Source: an uncultured Paracoccaceae bacterium (lineage in GTDB: Bacteria; Pseudomonadota; Alphaproteobacteria; Rhodobacterales; Rhodobacteraceae). From it: a stretch of DNA of 64,000 nt. The position numbers and the translations under genes are program-made. The stretch spans positions 1-64,000 of the forward strand of contig CANMUM010000002.1 in assembly GCA_947501025.1 (NCBI GenBank), written 5' to 3'. Positions 44,336 through 53,199 of this stretch are shown here, piece by piece; the stretch's first letter is position 1, and each line of letters begins with the position of its first letter. The notes beneath the pieces are model-generated. The model saw only the letters and a list, made by a program, of their open reading frames with translations, was not told where the DNA came from and did not search any database.

Positions 44336-44887
44336 ATGCCCCGATGCCCTTGGTGCGGCGATGATCCGCAATATGTTGAATATCACGATACCGAATGGGG
44401 CAAGCCCGTCCACGATGCCCGCGAGATTTGGGAATGCTTAATGCTTGAGGCGTTTCAAGCTGGGCTTTCATGGATTACCATCTTGCGAAAACGTGAGAAT
44501 TTCCGCGCAGCTTTTGACGGTTTTGATCCCAATATTATCGCTAAATATGATGATGCTAAAATTGAGAGTTTGCTTCAAGATACGGGTATTATTCGCCATC
44601 GCGGAAAGATAAATGCAACAATAGCTGCTGCACAGATTTTCCTTGAAATTGAGAAGAATGAAGGTTTTGCAAATTATATTTGGAGCTTTGTCGACGGAAA
44701 GCCGATAATCAACAAATTAGAGTCCTTAAAAGACGCACAAGCCAGCACACCCATTTCCGAAGCACTTTCAAAAGACCTCAGAAAACGCGGATTTAAATTT
44801 GTTGGGCCAACCATCGCATATGCCTTCATGCAAGCCATCGGCATGGTCAACGACCATTTGCTTGATTGTGAATTCCGCGATGTCTAA
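44336..44887 (+). CDS. tag: DNA-3-methyladenine glycosylase I
   Basis: Removes 3-methyladenine from alkylated DNA. The 183-residue protein begins MPRCPWCGDDPQYVEYHDTEW, giving zinc ligands Cys4 and His17; the matching His and Cys lie near the end in NDHLLDCEF. EAFQAGLSWITILRKRENFR is the family helix-hairpin-helix region, with FVGPTIAYAFMQAIGMVNDH. The ATG at 44336 follows GGAGGAAACGAT. It overlaps the HD hydrolase gene by 8 bases. Confidence 0.96.
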   Translation: MPRCPWCGDDPQYVEYHDTEWGKPVHDAREIWECLMLEAFQAGLSWITILRKRENFRAAFDGFDPNIIAKYDDAKIESLLQDTGIIRHRGKINATIAAAQIFLEIEKNEGFANYIWSFVDGKPIINKLESLKDAQASTPISEALSKDLRKRGFKFVGPTIAYAFMQAIGMVNDHLLDCEFRDV

Positions 44888-45476
44888 GCGCGCTTGGCAG
44901 CGTATGCTTTCGGGACGACGATTGGATTTACTTGATCCCTCACCTCTTGATGTGGAGGTCGAGGACATTGCTCATGGGCTTGCATCAGTAGCACGCTGGA
45001 ACGGGCAAACCATTGGCGATCACCCTTATTCAGTTGCCGCGCATAGCCTGCTCGTTGAAGAGATTTTTCGGCTGCGTAACCCCCATATTGGTACGAGGTG
45101 GCATCTTTGTGCGCTTTTGCATGATGGTGCAGAATATGTGCTTGGAGATATGATTTCACCCGCGAAGGCCGCGCTTGGAAATGGCTTTGGTAAACTTGAA
45201 AATCGCGTTCAAGCAGCAATTCATATCCGCTATTCATTACCAAAAAAAACACCTATGCCAATCAAAAAAGAAATAAAATCCGCTGATCTTGCCTCTGCTT
45301 ATTTAGAAGCCAAATATCTCGCGGGGTTCAATGAAGCCGAACTGAAAAAATATTTCAAAGCTCCAATCGAACGCGAAATTCTTGATATGCGCCCTGTGCC
45401 AGTTTCAGCCAAAGATGCACGAGAAGCATTTGTGCAACGGCATTATGAATTGACTTCAAATACTGAAATACAATAG
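44880..45476 (+). CDS. HD-domain phosphohydrolase (YfbR-like)
   Basis: A 198-residue HD-superfamily protein. Metal-binding residues are visible as SVAAHSLLVEEIF, LLHDGAEYVLGDMISPAK (HD pair) and KSADLASAYLEAKYL (second Asp). YfbR-type enzymes are 5'-deoxynucleotidases; the first 20 residues (LSGRRLDLLDPSPLDVEVEDIAHGL) are typical of the alphaproteobacterial version. The ATG at 44880 overlaps tag, making translational coupling likely. Confidence 0.85.
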   Translation: MSKRAWQRMLSGRRLDLLDPSPLDVEVEDIAHGLASVARWNGQTIGDHPYSVAAHSLLVEEIFRLRNPHIGTRWHLCALLHDGAEYVLGDMISPAKAALGNGFGKLENRVQAAIHIRYSLPKKTPMPIKKEIKSADLASAYLEAKYLAGFNEAELKKYFKAPIEREILDMRPVPVSAKDAREAFVQRHYELTSNTEIQ

Positions 45477-45505
45477 GCTTTGATTAACACTGAAAGGTGA
45501 CAGTC

Positions 45506-46090
45506 ATGAACATATTAAAACGCCCAATCATCATAGCTATACTAGCGCTTCTTATTGGCGCTAGCATTTTATTCATTCTGAACAGCACTCATACGCAGCA
45601 TGACAGCAAAGCGCATGACCATAAGCGCGATGCAGATGGCAATATTATTCATGACGAAGTGAATATGCCTGGGCTGATTGGAGCTGATACAACTGACATT
45701 GAAATTGCTGAACTCCGCGCCTTGTTCATCAATCACACGGAGATTACACGAACTGTCGAAAATTTGCCGAATGGAATTAAAACAATTACCGAAACTGAAA
45801 ATCCTGAACTCCGAGATCAACTCATCAGCCATGTCATAGGCATGATGAGCCGTGTATCAGAAAATCGTGATCCCCAAATTCCAATCCAATCACCGATGCT
45901 CACACCCATTTTTGAAGATGGCGCTTCAATCATTACTGATTTTGAAATTACCGAAAAGGGTATCATATTTATCCAAACATCTGACAATCCCGACACAGTA
46001 GACGCATTACAAAAGCATGCTGCAGAAGTTTCAGATCTCGCCGCCCGAGGCATGGAAGCCGTTCACGAACGGATGGATAATTCAAATTAA
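45506..46090 (+). CDS. membrane-anchored periplasmic protein of unknown function
   Basis: A 194-residue protein with one N-terminal membrane segment (PIIIAILALLIGASILFIL), a His/Asp-rich linker (THTQHDSKAHDHKRDADGN, five histidines in about 20 residues) and a conserved-looking globular part containing LRALFINHTEITRTVENLPNGIKTITET, HVIGMMSRVSENRDPQIPIQSP and AAEVSDLAARGMEAVHERM. Similar proteins occur in other alphaproteobacteria as uncharacterised. The linker could bind metal. The start at 45506 follows AAAGGTGACAGTC. Confidence 0.75.
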   Translation: MNILKRPIIIAILALLIGASILFILNSTHTQHDSKAHDHKRDADGNIIHDEVNMPGLIGADTTDIEIAELRALFINHTEITRTVENLPNGIKTITETENPELRDQLISHVIGMMSRVSENRDPQIPIQSPMLTPIFEDGASIITDFEITEKGIIFIQTSDNPDTVDALQKHAAEVSDLAARGMEAVHERMDNSN

Positions 46091-46165
46091 GATTTTATAT
46101 CGATTAACCTTGCACCCTTTGCCCCCGCGCCCTATTTATAATGCAACTCAAATATAAGGCGCGAT

Positions 46166-47053
46166 ATGGAACTCAACACAACACCTGTTACTGATCTGAT
46201 CAAGGATACCGACGAAGCCAATTTCATGATTGATGTGATCGAGGCATCCCAAGAAACGCCCGTAATTGTCGATTTTTGGGCACCTTGGTGTGGGCCATGT
46301 AAGCAGCTTGGCCCTATGCTCGAAGATGCCGTTCGCAAACGTGGCGGCAAAGTCAAAATGGTCAAAATCAATGTTGATGAGAACCAAGGCATCGCATCTC
46401 AGCTTCGCGTTCAGTCAATTCCCGCTGTATTTGCCTTTTCGGGCGGTCAGCCAGTTGATGCTTTTCAAGGTGTTCAAAGCCCAACGCAAATTGATGAATT
46501 TATTGACAAGCTTGCATCTATGGCACCTGCTTCTCCGATTGATGAAGCCCTCGAACAAGCCGATGCACTCGTTGAAGCTGGCGAAATTGAAGCGGCGGGT
46601 CAATATTTTGGGGCCGTTCTTGCACAAGAACCTCAAAACACACGCGCAATTTTGAGTCTCGCAAGCATAGTCATTGATATGGGCGATATGGAACAAGCCC
46701 GCCAATTGCTGGCAAATCTTCCCGACAAAGACGCTTCAAAAGCAGAGCCGCTTATCGCCAAAATCGCTATGCTCGAGGCTGCAGCGAATGCAGGGCCAAT
46801 CGATGAATTGCTGGCACAAATCGAGAAAAACCCCGATGACCATCAAGCGCGCATTGATGCTGCAACCGCACTTTTTGCAATCGAACGTCACGAAGAAGCA
46901 ATAGATCAACTCATTGAGAGTTTTGCACGTGATCGCGAATGGAATGATGGCGCGGCAAAAGCACAGCTGATCAAGATTTTTGGGGCCATGGACCCAGCTG
47001 ACCCGATCCTTGCAAAGGGCCGTCGTAAATTCACATCATTGGTATTTCTCTAA
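46166..47053 (+). CDS. cnoX: thioredoxin-TPR co-chaperone (CnoX/YbbN-like)
   Basis: A 295-residue protein with a thioredoxin fold whose active site is WCGPC (Cys42, Cys45), followed by TPR-like repeats (SLASIVIDMGDMEQARQLLANLP and LFAIERHEEAIDQLIESF). Proteins of this layout are redox-protective holdases that pass clients to chaperonins or DnaK; the CGPC active site would retain disulfide reductase activity. Trm112 and typA follow on the same strand, Trm112 directly adjoining the stop. Confidence 0.9.
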   Translation: MELNTTPVTDLIKDTDEANFMIDVIEASQETPVIVDFWAPWCGPCKQLGPMLEDAVRKRGGKVKMVKINVDENQGIASQLRVQSIPAVFAFSGGQPVDAFQGVQSPTQIDEFIDKLASMAPASPIDEALEQADALVEAGEIEAAGQYFGAVLAQEPQNTRAILSLASIVIDMGDMEQARQLLANLPDKDASKAEPLIAKIAMLEAAANAGPIDELLAQIEKNPDDHQARIDAATALFAIERHEEAIDQLIESFARDREWNDGAAKAQLIKIFGAMDPADPILAKGRRKFTSLVFL

Positions 47054-47278
47054 ATGTCACCAACCAAATTTGATCCCAAAATGCTAGAAGTCTTGATCTG
47101 CCCGATCACGCAAAGCAGATTGAGTTTAAATAGCGAGACAGAAGAGCTGATTTCCCATGCCGCGGGACTTGCATTTCCAATCCGTTCAGGCGTGCCGATC
47201 ATGCTGACAAGCGAAGCGCGACCTTTAAGCAACGCTGAAGTCGCCAAACACAAATCAACAGCTCGTAAAAGACCTTAA
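47054..47278 (+). CDS. Trm112 family protein
   Basis: A 74-residue protein beginning with [20 protein letters not shown], the Trm112 zinc-ribbon-like fold in a bacterial form with a single cysteine, then [13 protein letters not shown]. Eukaryotic Trm112 is a methyltransferase activator; the bacterial role is not settled. It starts immediately after the cnoX stop. Confidence 0.88.
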   Translation: MSPTKFDPKMLEVLICPITQSRLSLNSETEELISHAAGLAFPIRSGVPIMLTSEARPLSNAEVAKHKSTARKRP

Positions 47279-47371
47279 CTCCCTTTTTCTCTTGACCAAT
47301 TCACCATCCTCCTATACGGCAAGCGCGAATGCGCGCATCCCCTGTCGCGCTCGATTTAAGGAAATTTTACA

Positions 47372-49183
47372 ATGACTATGCGCAATATCGCCATTATTGC
47401 CCACGTGGACCATGGCAAAACCACTCTTGTGGACGAAATGCTCAAGCAATCAGGCACTTACCGTGAAAACCAAGCAACGACCGAACGTGCTATGGATAGC
47501 AACGATCTTGAGCGCGAGCGCGGCATTACAATTCTCGCAAAAGCGACATCAATTGAATATCAAGACACACGCATCAACATTGTGGATACACCTGGTCACG
47601 CCGATTTCGGCGGTGAAGTTGAGCGCATCTTATCTATGGTTGATGGTGTTGTTTTGCTTGTGGATGCCGCTGAAGGCCCAATGCCACAAACCAAATTCGT
47701 GACTTCAAAAGCGCTCGCTCTTGGTTTGCGACCAATCGTTGTTCTCAATAAAGTCGATAAAGCTGATGCTGAGCCTGATCGCGCACTTGATGAAGTTTTC
47801 GATCTTTTCGCTAGCCTTGAAGCCAGTGAAGAACAGCTCGACTTCCCACATCTTTATGCATCTGGACGTTCTGGCTGGTGCGATAGCGAGCTTGATGGCC
47901 CACGCAAAGATTTGACTTCACTTTTTGACCTCATCTTGAAGCATGTTGAAGCGCCTAAACAAGTTGCAAAAAAAGACGAGCCATTCCGCATGTTGGCAAC
48001 AACACTTGGTGGCGACGCGTTTCTTGGTCGTTTGCTAACGGGTCGCATCGAAAGCGGTCAAGTCAAAGCAGGTGATAGCATCAAATCTATGTCACGTGAT
48101 GGCACATTGATTGAGAACTTCCGCGTAACGAAAGTTTTGGCTTTCCGTGGGCTGTCACAAACCGCAATTGATGTCGGCATCGCTGGCGACATCGTTTCTG
48201 TTGCAGGCATGTCCAAGGCAACCGTTGCTGATACATTGGCCGCAACAAGCGTGACTGAAGCGATCCCTGCTCAACCCATCGATCCGCCAACCATCACAAT
48301 CACATTTGGCATCAACGATAGCCCGCTTGCTGGTCGTGATGGCGATAAGGTTCAATCGCGCATTATCCGTGATCGCTTGTTGAAAGAAGCAGAATCAAAT
48401 GTTGCGATTAAAGTGACGGACACACCTGGTGGAGAAGCTTTTGAGGTTGCTGGACGCGGCGAGCTTCAAATGGGTGTTTTGATCGAGAATATGCGCCGTG
48501 AAGGTTTTGAGCTTTCGATCTCTCGTCCACGTGTTCTATACCGTGATATTGATGGTCAACGTCATGAGCCTGTTGAAGAAGTTACGGTTGATGTTGATGA
48601 TGAATATTCTGGCGCGGTTATCGAGAAGCTCACAATGCGCAAAGGCGAGCTTGTTGAAATGAAGCAAGCAGGTGCTGGAAAAACGCGTATTATCGCACAT
48701 GTGCCTTCACGTGGTCTTATTGGCTACCATGGTGAATTCCTAACGGATACACGCGGCACGGGTATTTTGAACCGCGTATTCCACGACTGGACGCCATATA
48801 AAGGTTCTATTCCTGGTCGTCGCCAAGGTGTTTTGATTTCAATGGAATCAGGAAAATCTGTTCCTTACGCAATCTTCAAACTTGAAGATCGTGGTAAGTT
48901 CTTTATCGGTGCGCAAGAAGATGTTTATCAAGGCATGATCATCGGCGAACATAGCCGTGACAACGATCTTGAGGTGAACCCACTTAAAGGCAAACAGCTC
49001 ACCAATGTTCGTGCATCTGGTACAGATGAGGCGGTTCGTCTAACGACACCAACCAGAATGAGCCTTGAAGAAAGTATTGCTTATATTGCTGATGATGAGT
49101 TGGTGGAAGTGACACCAAACAATATTCGCCTGCGCAAGCGTCACCTTGACCCTGTTGTCCGCAAGCGTATGTCTAAAGCATAA
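47372..49183 (+). CDS. typA: translational GTPase TypA/BipA
   Basis: A ribosome-associated translational GTPase that aids 50S assembly and stress survival. The 603-residue protein has the G1 motif AHVDHGKTT (10-18), a switch-I region ERGITILAK, DTPGHADFGGEV (G3) and NKVDKADAEPDR (G4). EF-G-like domains III and V follow, along with the BipA-specific C-terminal domain (RMSLEESIAYIADDELVEVTPNNIRLRKR). AAGGAAATTTTACA gives the SD. It ends at a strong terminator. Confidence 0.97.
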   Translation: MTMRNIAIIAHVDHGKTTLVDEMLKQSGTYRENQATTERAMDSNDLERERGITILAKATSIEYQDTRINIVDTPGHADFGGEVERILSMVDGVVLLVDAAEGPMPQTKFVTSKALALGLRPIVVLNKVDKADAEPDRALDEVFDLFASLEASEEQLDFPHLYASGRSGWCDSELDGPRKDLTSLFDLILKHVEAPKQVAKKDEPFRMLATTLGGDAFLGRLLTGRIESGQVKAGDSIKSMSRDGTLIENFRVTKVLAFRGLSQTAIDVGIAGDIVSVAGMSKATVADTLAATSVTEAIPAQPIDPPTITITFGINDSPLAGRDGDKVQSRIIRDRLLKEAESNVAIKVTDTPGGEAFEVAGRGELQMGVLIENMRREGFELSISRPRVLYRDIDGQRHEPVEEVTVDVDDEYSGAVIEKLTMRKGELVEMKQAGAGKTRIIAHVPSRGLIGYHGEFLTDTRGTGILNRVFHDWTPYKGSIPGRRQGVLISMESGKSVPYAIFKLEDRGKFFIGAQEDVYQGMIIGEHSRDNDLEVNPLKGKQLTNVRASGTDEAVRLTTPTRMSLEESIAYIADDELVEVTPNNIRLRKRHLDPVVRKRMSKA

Positions 49184-49206
49184 GCTCAAACAACGAATTT
49201 GAAAAC

Positions 49207-49230
49207 GGCGGCCTTCGGGTCGCCTTTTTT
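49207..49230 (+). terminator. rho-independent terminator after typA
   Basis: GGCGGCC, TTCG tetraloop, GGTCGCC, then six T. Confidence 0.93.
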
Positions 49231-49236
49231 ATGCGA

Positions 49237-50079
49237 TTATGACTTTACCAAGCTCGCAATTGAGATTCCAAATAAGATGATTGTTGCAGCAATAATTTGA
49301 TTGCCACTCATTGTCTCGCCCAACATTAAAGCACCCAGACAAATCGCAATCACTGGCACAGATAGCTGAGCAATTGCAGCCGTGCTTGATTTAATTTGTG
49401 GTAGCAAATGATACCATAACACATAGCCAAGCCCAGAAGTCACCGCGCCCGATAAAACTGCATAAACAAGGCCAGCTCTCTCTGCCTCGATAAAATTCTC
49501 ACCAGACCAAATATATATAATGAGTGCGATAGGAACACTTATGAGAAAGCTCGTTGTCATAGTTTCCACAGGCGCGCCGCGGGTTTTACCTAGAAGCGAA
49601 AAAACTGCCCAACAAACACCCGAAGCTGCCATCATCGCGATTGAGACAGCCGATAAAGTTGCGACACCAATTTGAGCGAACATGGCAAGCCCAACACATC
49701 CGATAGCCATCCCAACCCATTTCAAAACATGGGGGTTTTCTCCCATCAACACGGCTCCCAAAAACATGGTGATCTGCACCATACCAAACAAAACAAGTGC
49801 ACCAAGCCCTGCGGGAAGCTCAATATATGCATAGGTAAATAAAACAGCATATCCGCTAAGTGCCAGAGCAGGAAGAAAGTTGCCTTTCAATACAAGTTTC
49901 TTTTGCTGAACCAAAACAATGACAGCAAGAATCAATGCAGCTGACAACATCCTAATGGTATAAAAACTTGCGGGGCCGATTAGCCCAGAAGCCAATCCCA
50001 AACGACCCAGTAAAGAATTGCCAGCAAAAGCGAGCATCGTGAAGGTCATCAACAGGAATAGTTTAAGGTTCATCGACAT
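49237..50079 (-). CDS. EamA/DMT-family transporter
   Basis: A 280-residue membrane protein with about ten predicted segments in two EamA repeats (LLMTFTMLAFAGNSLLGR opens the first; SAVSIAMMAASGVCWAVFSLLG the second). GALMLGETMSGNQIIAATIILFGI is the usual closing helix pair. Substrate is unknown. The start at 50079 is favoured because GGAG lies nine bases upstream. Confidence 0.85.
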   Translation of the reverse strand: MSMNLKLFLLMTFTMLAFAGNSLLGRLGLASGLIGPASFYTIRMLSAALILAVIVLVQQKKLVLKGNFLPALALSGYAVLFTYAYIELPAGLGALVLFGMVQITMFLGAVLMGENPHVLKWVGMAIGCVGLAMFAQIGVATLSAVSIAMMAASGVCWAVFSLLGKTRGAPVETMTTSFLISVPIALIIYIWSGENFIEAERAGLVYAVLSGAVTSGLGYVLWYHLLPQIKSSTAAIAQLSVPVIAICLGALMLGETMSGNQIIAATIILFGISIASLVKS

Positions 50080-50142
50080 TTGGGAACTCCACATTTCTAA
50101 ATTTATGTATGCGGATCAATGCAATACAGTTGTTTGCATAAA

Positions 50143-50472
50143 TTAATGACGCTGACCGTCATCATCTTCATCGTAGAAAACTTGCTTTTCAATAATGATC
50201 ATTGCATCTTCGCGCAATGCCTCTTCAACAAGTTCTTCTTCATCACTTGAAAACTCATATCCCTCATCGCGGCGTTCATTCACCGTGCCATAATTTGTTA
50301 CCTCAAGAGGGTTAAGTCCCGCTTCGCGCAGTAGCTGAACCGTTTCACGAACAGCAATAGCCTCTTCTGTTGAAGGTGCGAAGATCACCATCGCTCCACC
50401 CGTTGATTTTTCTGGGAAATCATCGCCAGCAATTCGGCCAAGCTCAACCATTAATGTAAAAACTTCTTTCAT
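50143..50472 (-). CDS. hypothetical acidic protein in the NAD salvage operon
   Basis: A 109-residue protein. An alpha/beta half (MKEVFTLMVELGRIAGDD and GGAMVIFAPSTEEAIAVRETVQLLREAGLNPLEVTNYG) is followed by a strongly acidic helix (DEEELVEEALREDAMIIIEKQ) and an acidic tail (YDEDDDGQRH). I recognise no family. Its start overlaps the pncB stop (ATGA), so it is translated with the NAD salvage genes and may assist or regulate them. Confidence 0.75.
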   Translation of the reverse strand: MKEVFTLMVELGRIAGDDFPEKSTGGAMVIFAPSTEEAIAVRETVQLLREAGLNPLEVTNYGTVNERRDEGYEFSSDEEELVEEALREDAMIIIEKQVFYDEDDDGQRH

Positions 50473-51758
50473 ACAATCACCTCATCAACAGTCTGGGCAC
50501 CCGTGCCAAACACCTTTTTATAGCGCTCAATTTCTGAGATAGGCCCCATGGCTTTATGAACATTATCTGAAAGCTTCACAGTGGGGCGACCATTCGCCGA
50601 TATCGCCTTGCACACCAGTGAAAATGGATCAAGAGCATGATCACGAAATCCACGGAAATCATTGGTTAACAATGTGCCCCAACCAAAGCCAAGACGAATT
50701 TTTCCGCTATATTGATTATGAAGCCGTTCGATCTCATCAATATCTAAACCGTCTGAAAAAATGACGAGTTTTTCCCGTGGATCTTGGCCATGAGCCTCCC
50801 ACCAATCCACGGCAAGCCTAACACCCTCATCAGGATCACCACTATCCATGCGAATACCTGTCCATTCTGCAAGCCAGCTTGGCGCATTTTTAAGAAAGTT
50901 TTTTGTGCCATATGTGTCTGGCAAAATAATGCGTAAATTGCCCTCATAATCAGCCATCCAATGTTCAAGCACTTTATAGGGTGAATAAGCGAGTTCCTCA
51001 TCATTTTGAGCGAGCGCGGCATAAACCATCGGCAGCTCATGCGCGTTTGTACCAATGGCCTCGACTTCGCGTTCATGGGCAATTGAACAATTGGATGTGC
51101 CTAAAAACTTATCTCCCAAGCCTTCCATCATCGCCTGCACAGCCCAATCTTGCCACAAAAAACTATGGCGGCGGCGTGTACCAAAATCAGCAATCGACAA
51201 TCCATCAAGCTTTCTTAAACGCTCAATTTTTTCCCAAAGCCTTGTCGTGGCACGGGCGTAAAGAACCTGAAGATCGAATTTACCCATCATATTGAGAGCG
51301 GCACGAGAGCGCAATTCGGTCATAATCGCAAGGACTGGCATTTCCCACATCATCGCCTCATGCCATGCGCCCTTCACCTCAAAACGGTATTGCTCGCCAT
51401 CACGCGTGAGCGTATATTCAGGCAGTTGATAGCCCTCAAACCACGAAATGAAATCGGGGCTGAACATACGCTGTTTGCCATAAAATGTATTGCCACGTAG
51501 CCATGTCACCTCACCGCGTGATAGCCTTAGCCCCCGCGCATGATCAAGCTGCGCGCGCAATTCATTTTCATCAATCAGATCTGCTAAAGGGATATGTTGA
51601 GCGCGGTTATGCACACCAAATTCTACCTCAACATTTTGGTGACGTTTGTGAATAAGCTGCGCCATCAGAAGCTTATAAAAATCAGTATCAAGCAGCGAGC
51701 GGACGATGGGATCAATATTCCATTGATGGTCGTGCACGCGTTTTGCAATATCAATCAT
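50469..51758 (-). CDS. pncB: nicotinate phosphoribosyltransferase
   Basis: Joins nicotinate to PRPP, giving nicotinate mononucleotide for NAD salvage. The 429-residue enzyme shows LLDTDFYKLLMAQLIHK at the start, VEFGVHNR, FGTRRRHSF and the PRPP-binding end of the barrel (IRMDSGDPDEG, VIFSDGLDIDEI, GFGWGTLLTND). It overlaps pncA by 8 bases and the next gene by four, forming a tight three-gene operon. Confidence 0.96.
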   Translation of the reverse strand: MIDIAKRVHDHQWNIDPIVRSLLDTDFYKLLMAQLIHKRHQNVEVEFGVHNRAQHIPLADLIDENELRAQLDHARGLRLSRGEVTWLRGNTFYGKQRMFSPDFISWFEGYQLPEYTLTRDGEQYRFEVKGAWHEAMMWEMPVLAIMTELRSRAALNMMGKFDLQVLYARATTRLWEKIERLRKLDGLSIADFGTRRRHSFLWQDWAVQAMMEGLGDKFLGTSNCSIAHEREVEAIGTNAHELPMVYAALAQNDEELAYSPYKVLEHWMADYEGNLRIILPDTYGTKNFLKNAPSWLAEWTGIRMDSGDPDEGVRLAVDWWEAHGQDPREKLVIFSDGLDIDEIERLHNQYSGKIRLGFGWGTLLTNDFRGFRDHALDPFSLVCKAISANGRPTVKLSDNVHKAMGPISEIERYKKVFGTGAQTVDEVIV

Positions 51759-52347
51759 TTACAATCTCCACGCCCGCTTGTTTCATGTCATTAATGGCCT
51801 TTTCAAGTGAGCCATCAAGATCAATCGCACGCGTTAGTGGCAATAGAACCCGCGCATGAAAGCCAAGCTTGGCCGCATCAATCGCTGACCATGACACACA
51901 AAAATCCGTTGCGAGACCTACAAAATCAACACTATCGATCCGCCGACCCCGCAAATATCCCTCAAGACCAGTTGGCGTTTTTTTATCATTTTCGAAAAAA
52001 GCCGAATAGCTATCGATCTCTTTACGGAAACCCTTGCGTATAATCGCATCCGCCCGACGGCTATCAAGAAGCGGGTGAAACTCCGCGCCTTCGCTTCCCT
52101 CAACACAATGGCGCGGCCACAGCACTTGAGCGCCATAATCCACTTCAATCACCGAATAAGGTTCTACATTATGATTATCAGCGAAGCTCATATGCATACG
52201 TGGATGCCAATCTTGGGTCATGATCACGGTATTATATTGGTTCATCCGCACATTGATCAGCGCCACAATTTCATGCCCGCCTTCAACAGCGAGCGCCCCG
52301 TTTGGACAAAAGTCATTTTGTACATCTATAACTATAAGTGCATTCAT
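51751..52347 (-). CDS. pncA: nicotinamidase
   Basis: Hydrolyses nicotinamide to nicotinate, feeding PncB. The 198-residue isochorismatase-fold enzyme has the catalytic triad Asp8 (VIDVQNDFCP), Lys105 (IIRKGFRKE) and Cys150 (ATDFCVSWSAIDA), with metal-binding Asp47 and His49 in TQDWHP. First gene of the operon; TTCGATGAATGCA precedes the ATG, with GGGAAGTTTCG as SD. Confidence 0.95.
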   Translation of the reverse strand: MNALIVIDVQNDFCPNGALAVEGGHEIVALINVRMNQYNTVIMTQDWHPRMHMSFADNHNVEPYSVIEVDYGAQVLWPRHCVEGSEGAEFHPLLDSRRADAIIRKGFRKEIDSYSAFFENDKKTPTGLEGYLRGRRIDSVDFVGLATDFCVSWSAIDAAKLGFHARVLLPLTRAIDLDGSLEKAINDMKQAGVEIVND

Positions 52348-52465
52348 CGAAACTTCCCTTTGGCTGCGAAACTATCAAGCCACAGAGCGACATGCAATCA
52401 TAACGAAGTCTGAGTTTCCAAAAAACGCAATTTATGTTAGATTACACAATTGAGAAGGTAGATTA

Positions 52466-53125
52466 ATGGCAAAAGCAAATCAAAAACCAACAATCATCGA
52501 TGCACGAACAGCACAAAAATTGATTGGCATCATGGGGCTAGCATTGCCCGTGATCTTGGTTCTTGGATATGCCATGACGACAGCTCCTGACATCATAGTT
52601 TTACCAACACTCAGCGAATATGTTTACACCCAATTTGAACCATTATTCACAGGTATCTTATTTGCCATTGGCATCATGTTTTTTGCCTATAAAGGCTACG
52701 CTAAAAACCAAGGCCCTATTCCAATTTCAGATAATGCTCTCGCGAATATTGCAGGTACAGCATCCATTATCACAGCAATAGCCCAAACAAACACTTGTGT
52801 ATTTGATATTAACATTAATATGTTGATAGGTAGGATTCATGTCGTATCTGCCGTTACATTGTTAATATCTATGGCCTTGTTTTGCCTGTTCTATTTTACC
52901 CAAACTAGCAGTAGAGAGATCACAGCTCAGAAACGGCGCAAAAACTCCATATATCATTTTTGTGGTTATGTGATCGTTTTGGGGCTGCTCATCGGATTTG
53001 TGCATATGCTAACCCGAGGTGATGAATGCATTACATCAAGCCTCCTATTATGGCTAGAATGGATAATGATCTGGGCCTTTTCAATCGCATGGTGCGTTAA
53101 AGGCGGAATGCTATTTCGTGAATAG
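52466..53125 (+). CDS. uncharacterised multi-pass membrane protein
   Basis: A 219-residue protein with about six predicted segments (IGIMGLALPVILVLGYAM, FEPLFTGILFAIGIMFFAY, ALANIAGTASIITAIAQ, VVSAVTLLISMALFCLFYF, VIVLGLLIGFVHML, WIMIWAFSIAWCVKGG). Loops contain FDININMLIGRIH and a KRRKNSIYHFCG stretch. Related proteins occur in bacteria as hypotheticals; no function is assigned. Divergent from pncA. Confidence 0.7.
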   Translation: MAKANQKPTIIDARTAQKLIGIMGLALPVILVLGYAMTTAPDIIVLPTLSEYVYTQFEPLFTGILFAIGIMFFAYKGYAKNQGPIPISDNALANIAGTASIITAIAQTNTCVFDININMLIGRIHVVSAVTLLISMALFCLFYFTQTSSREITAQKRRKNSIYHFCGYVIVLGLLIGFVHMLTRGDECITSSLLLWLEWIMIWAFSIAWCVKGGMLFRE

Positions 53126-53163
53126 CCTGCAAAAGCTCACGCCACTGGCATGATAAAGTATGA

Positions 53164-53189
53164 CGCCATGAACAAACTTATTCATGGCG
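53164..53189. terminator. hairpin between membrane-protein gene and aspS
   Basis: CGCCATGAA (53164-53172), an eight-base loop, TTCATGGCG (53181-53189). Between convergent genes, so likely a shared terminator despite a weak T tail. Confidence 0.6.
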
Positions 53190-53199
53190 CATTCAGCGT

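Noticed and set aside
47279-47371. Possible RNA element between Trm112 and typA
   Set aside because: Only a short GC-rich stretch (GCGCG repeats) was seen, with no convincing fold or terminator.
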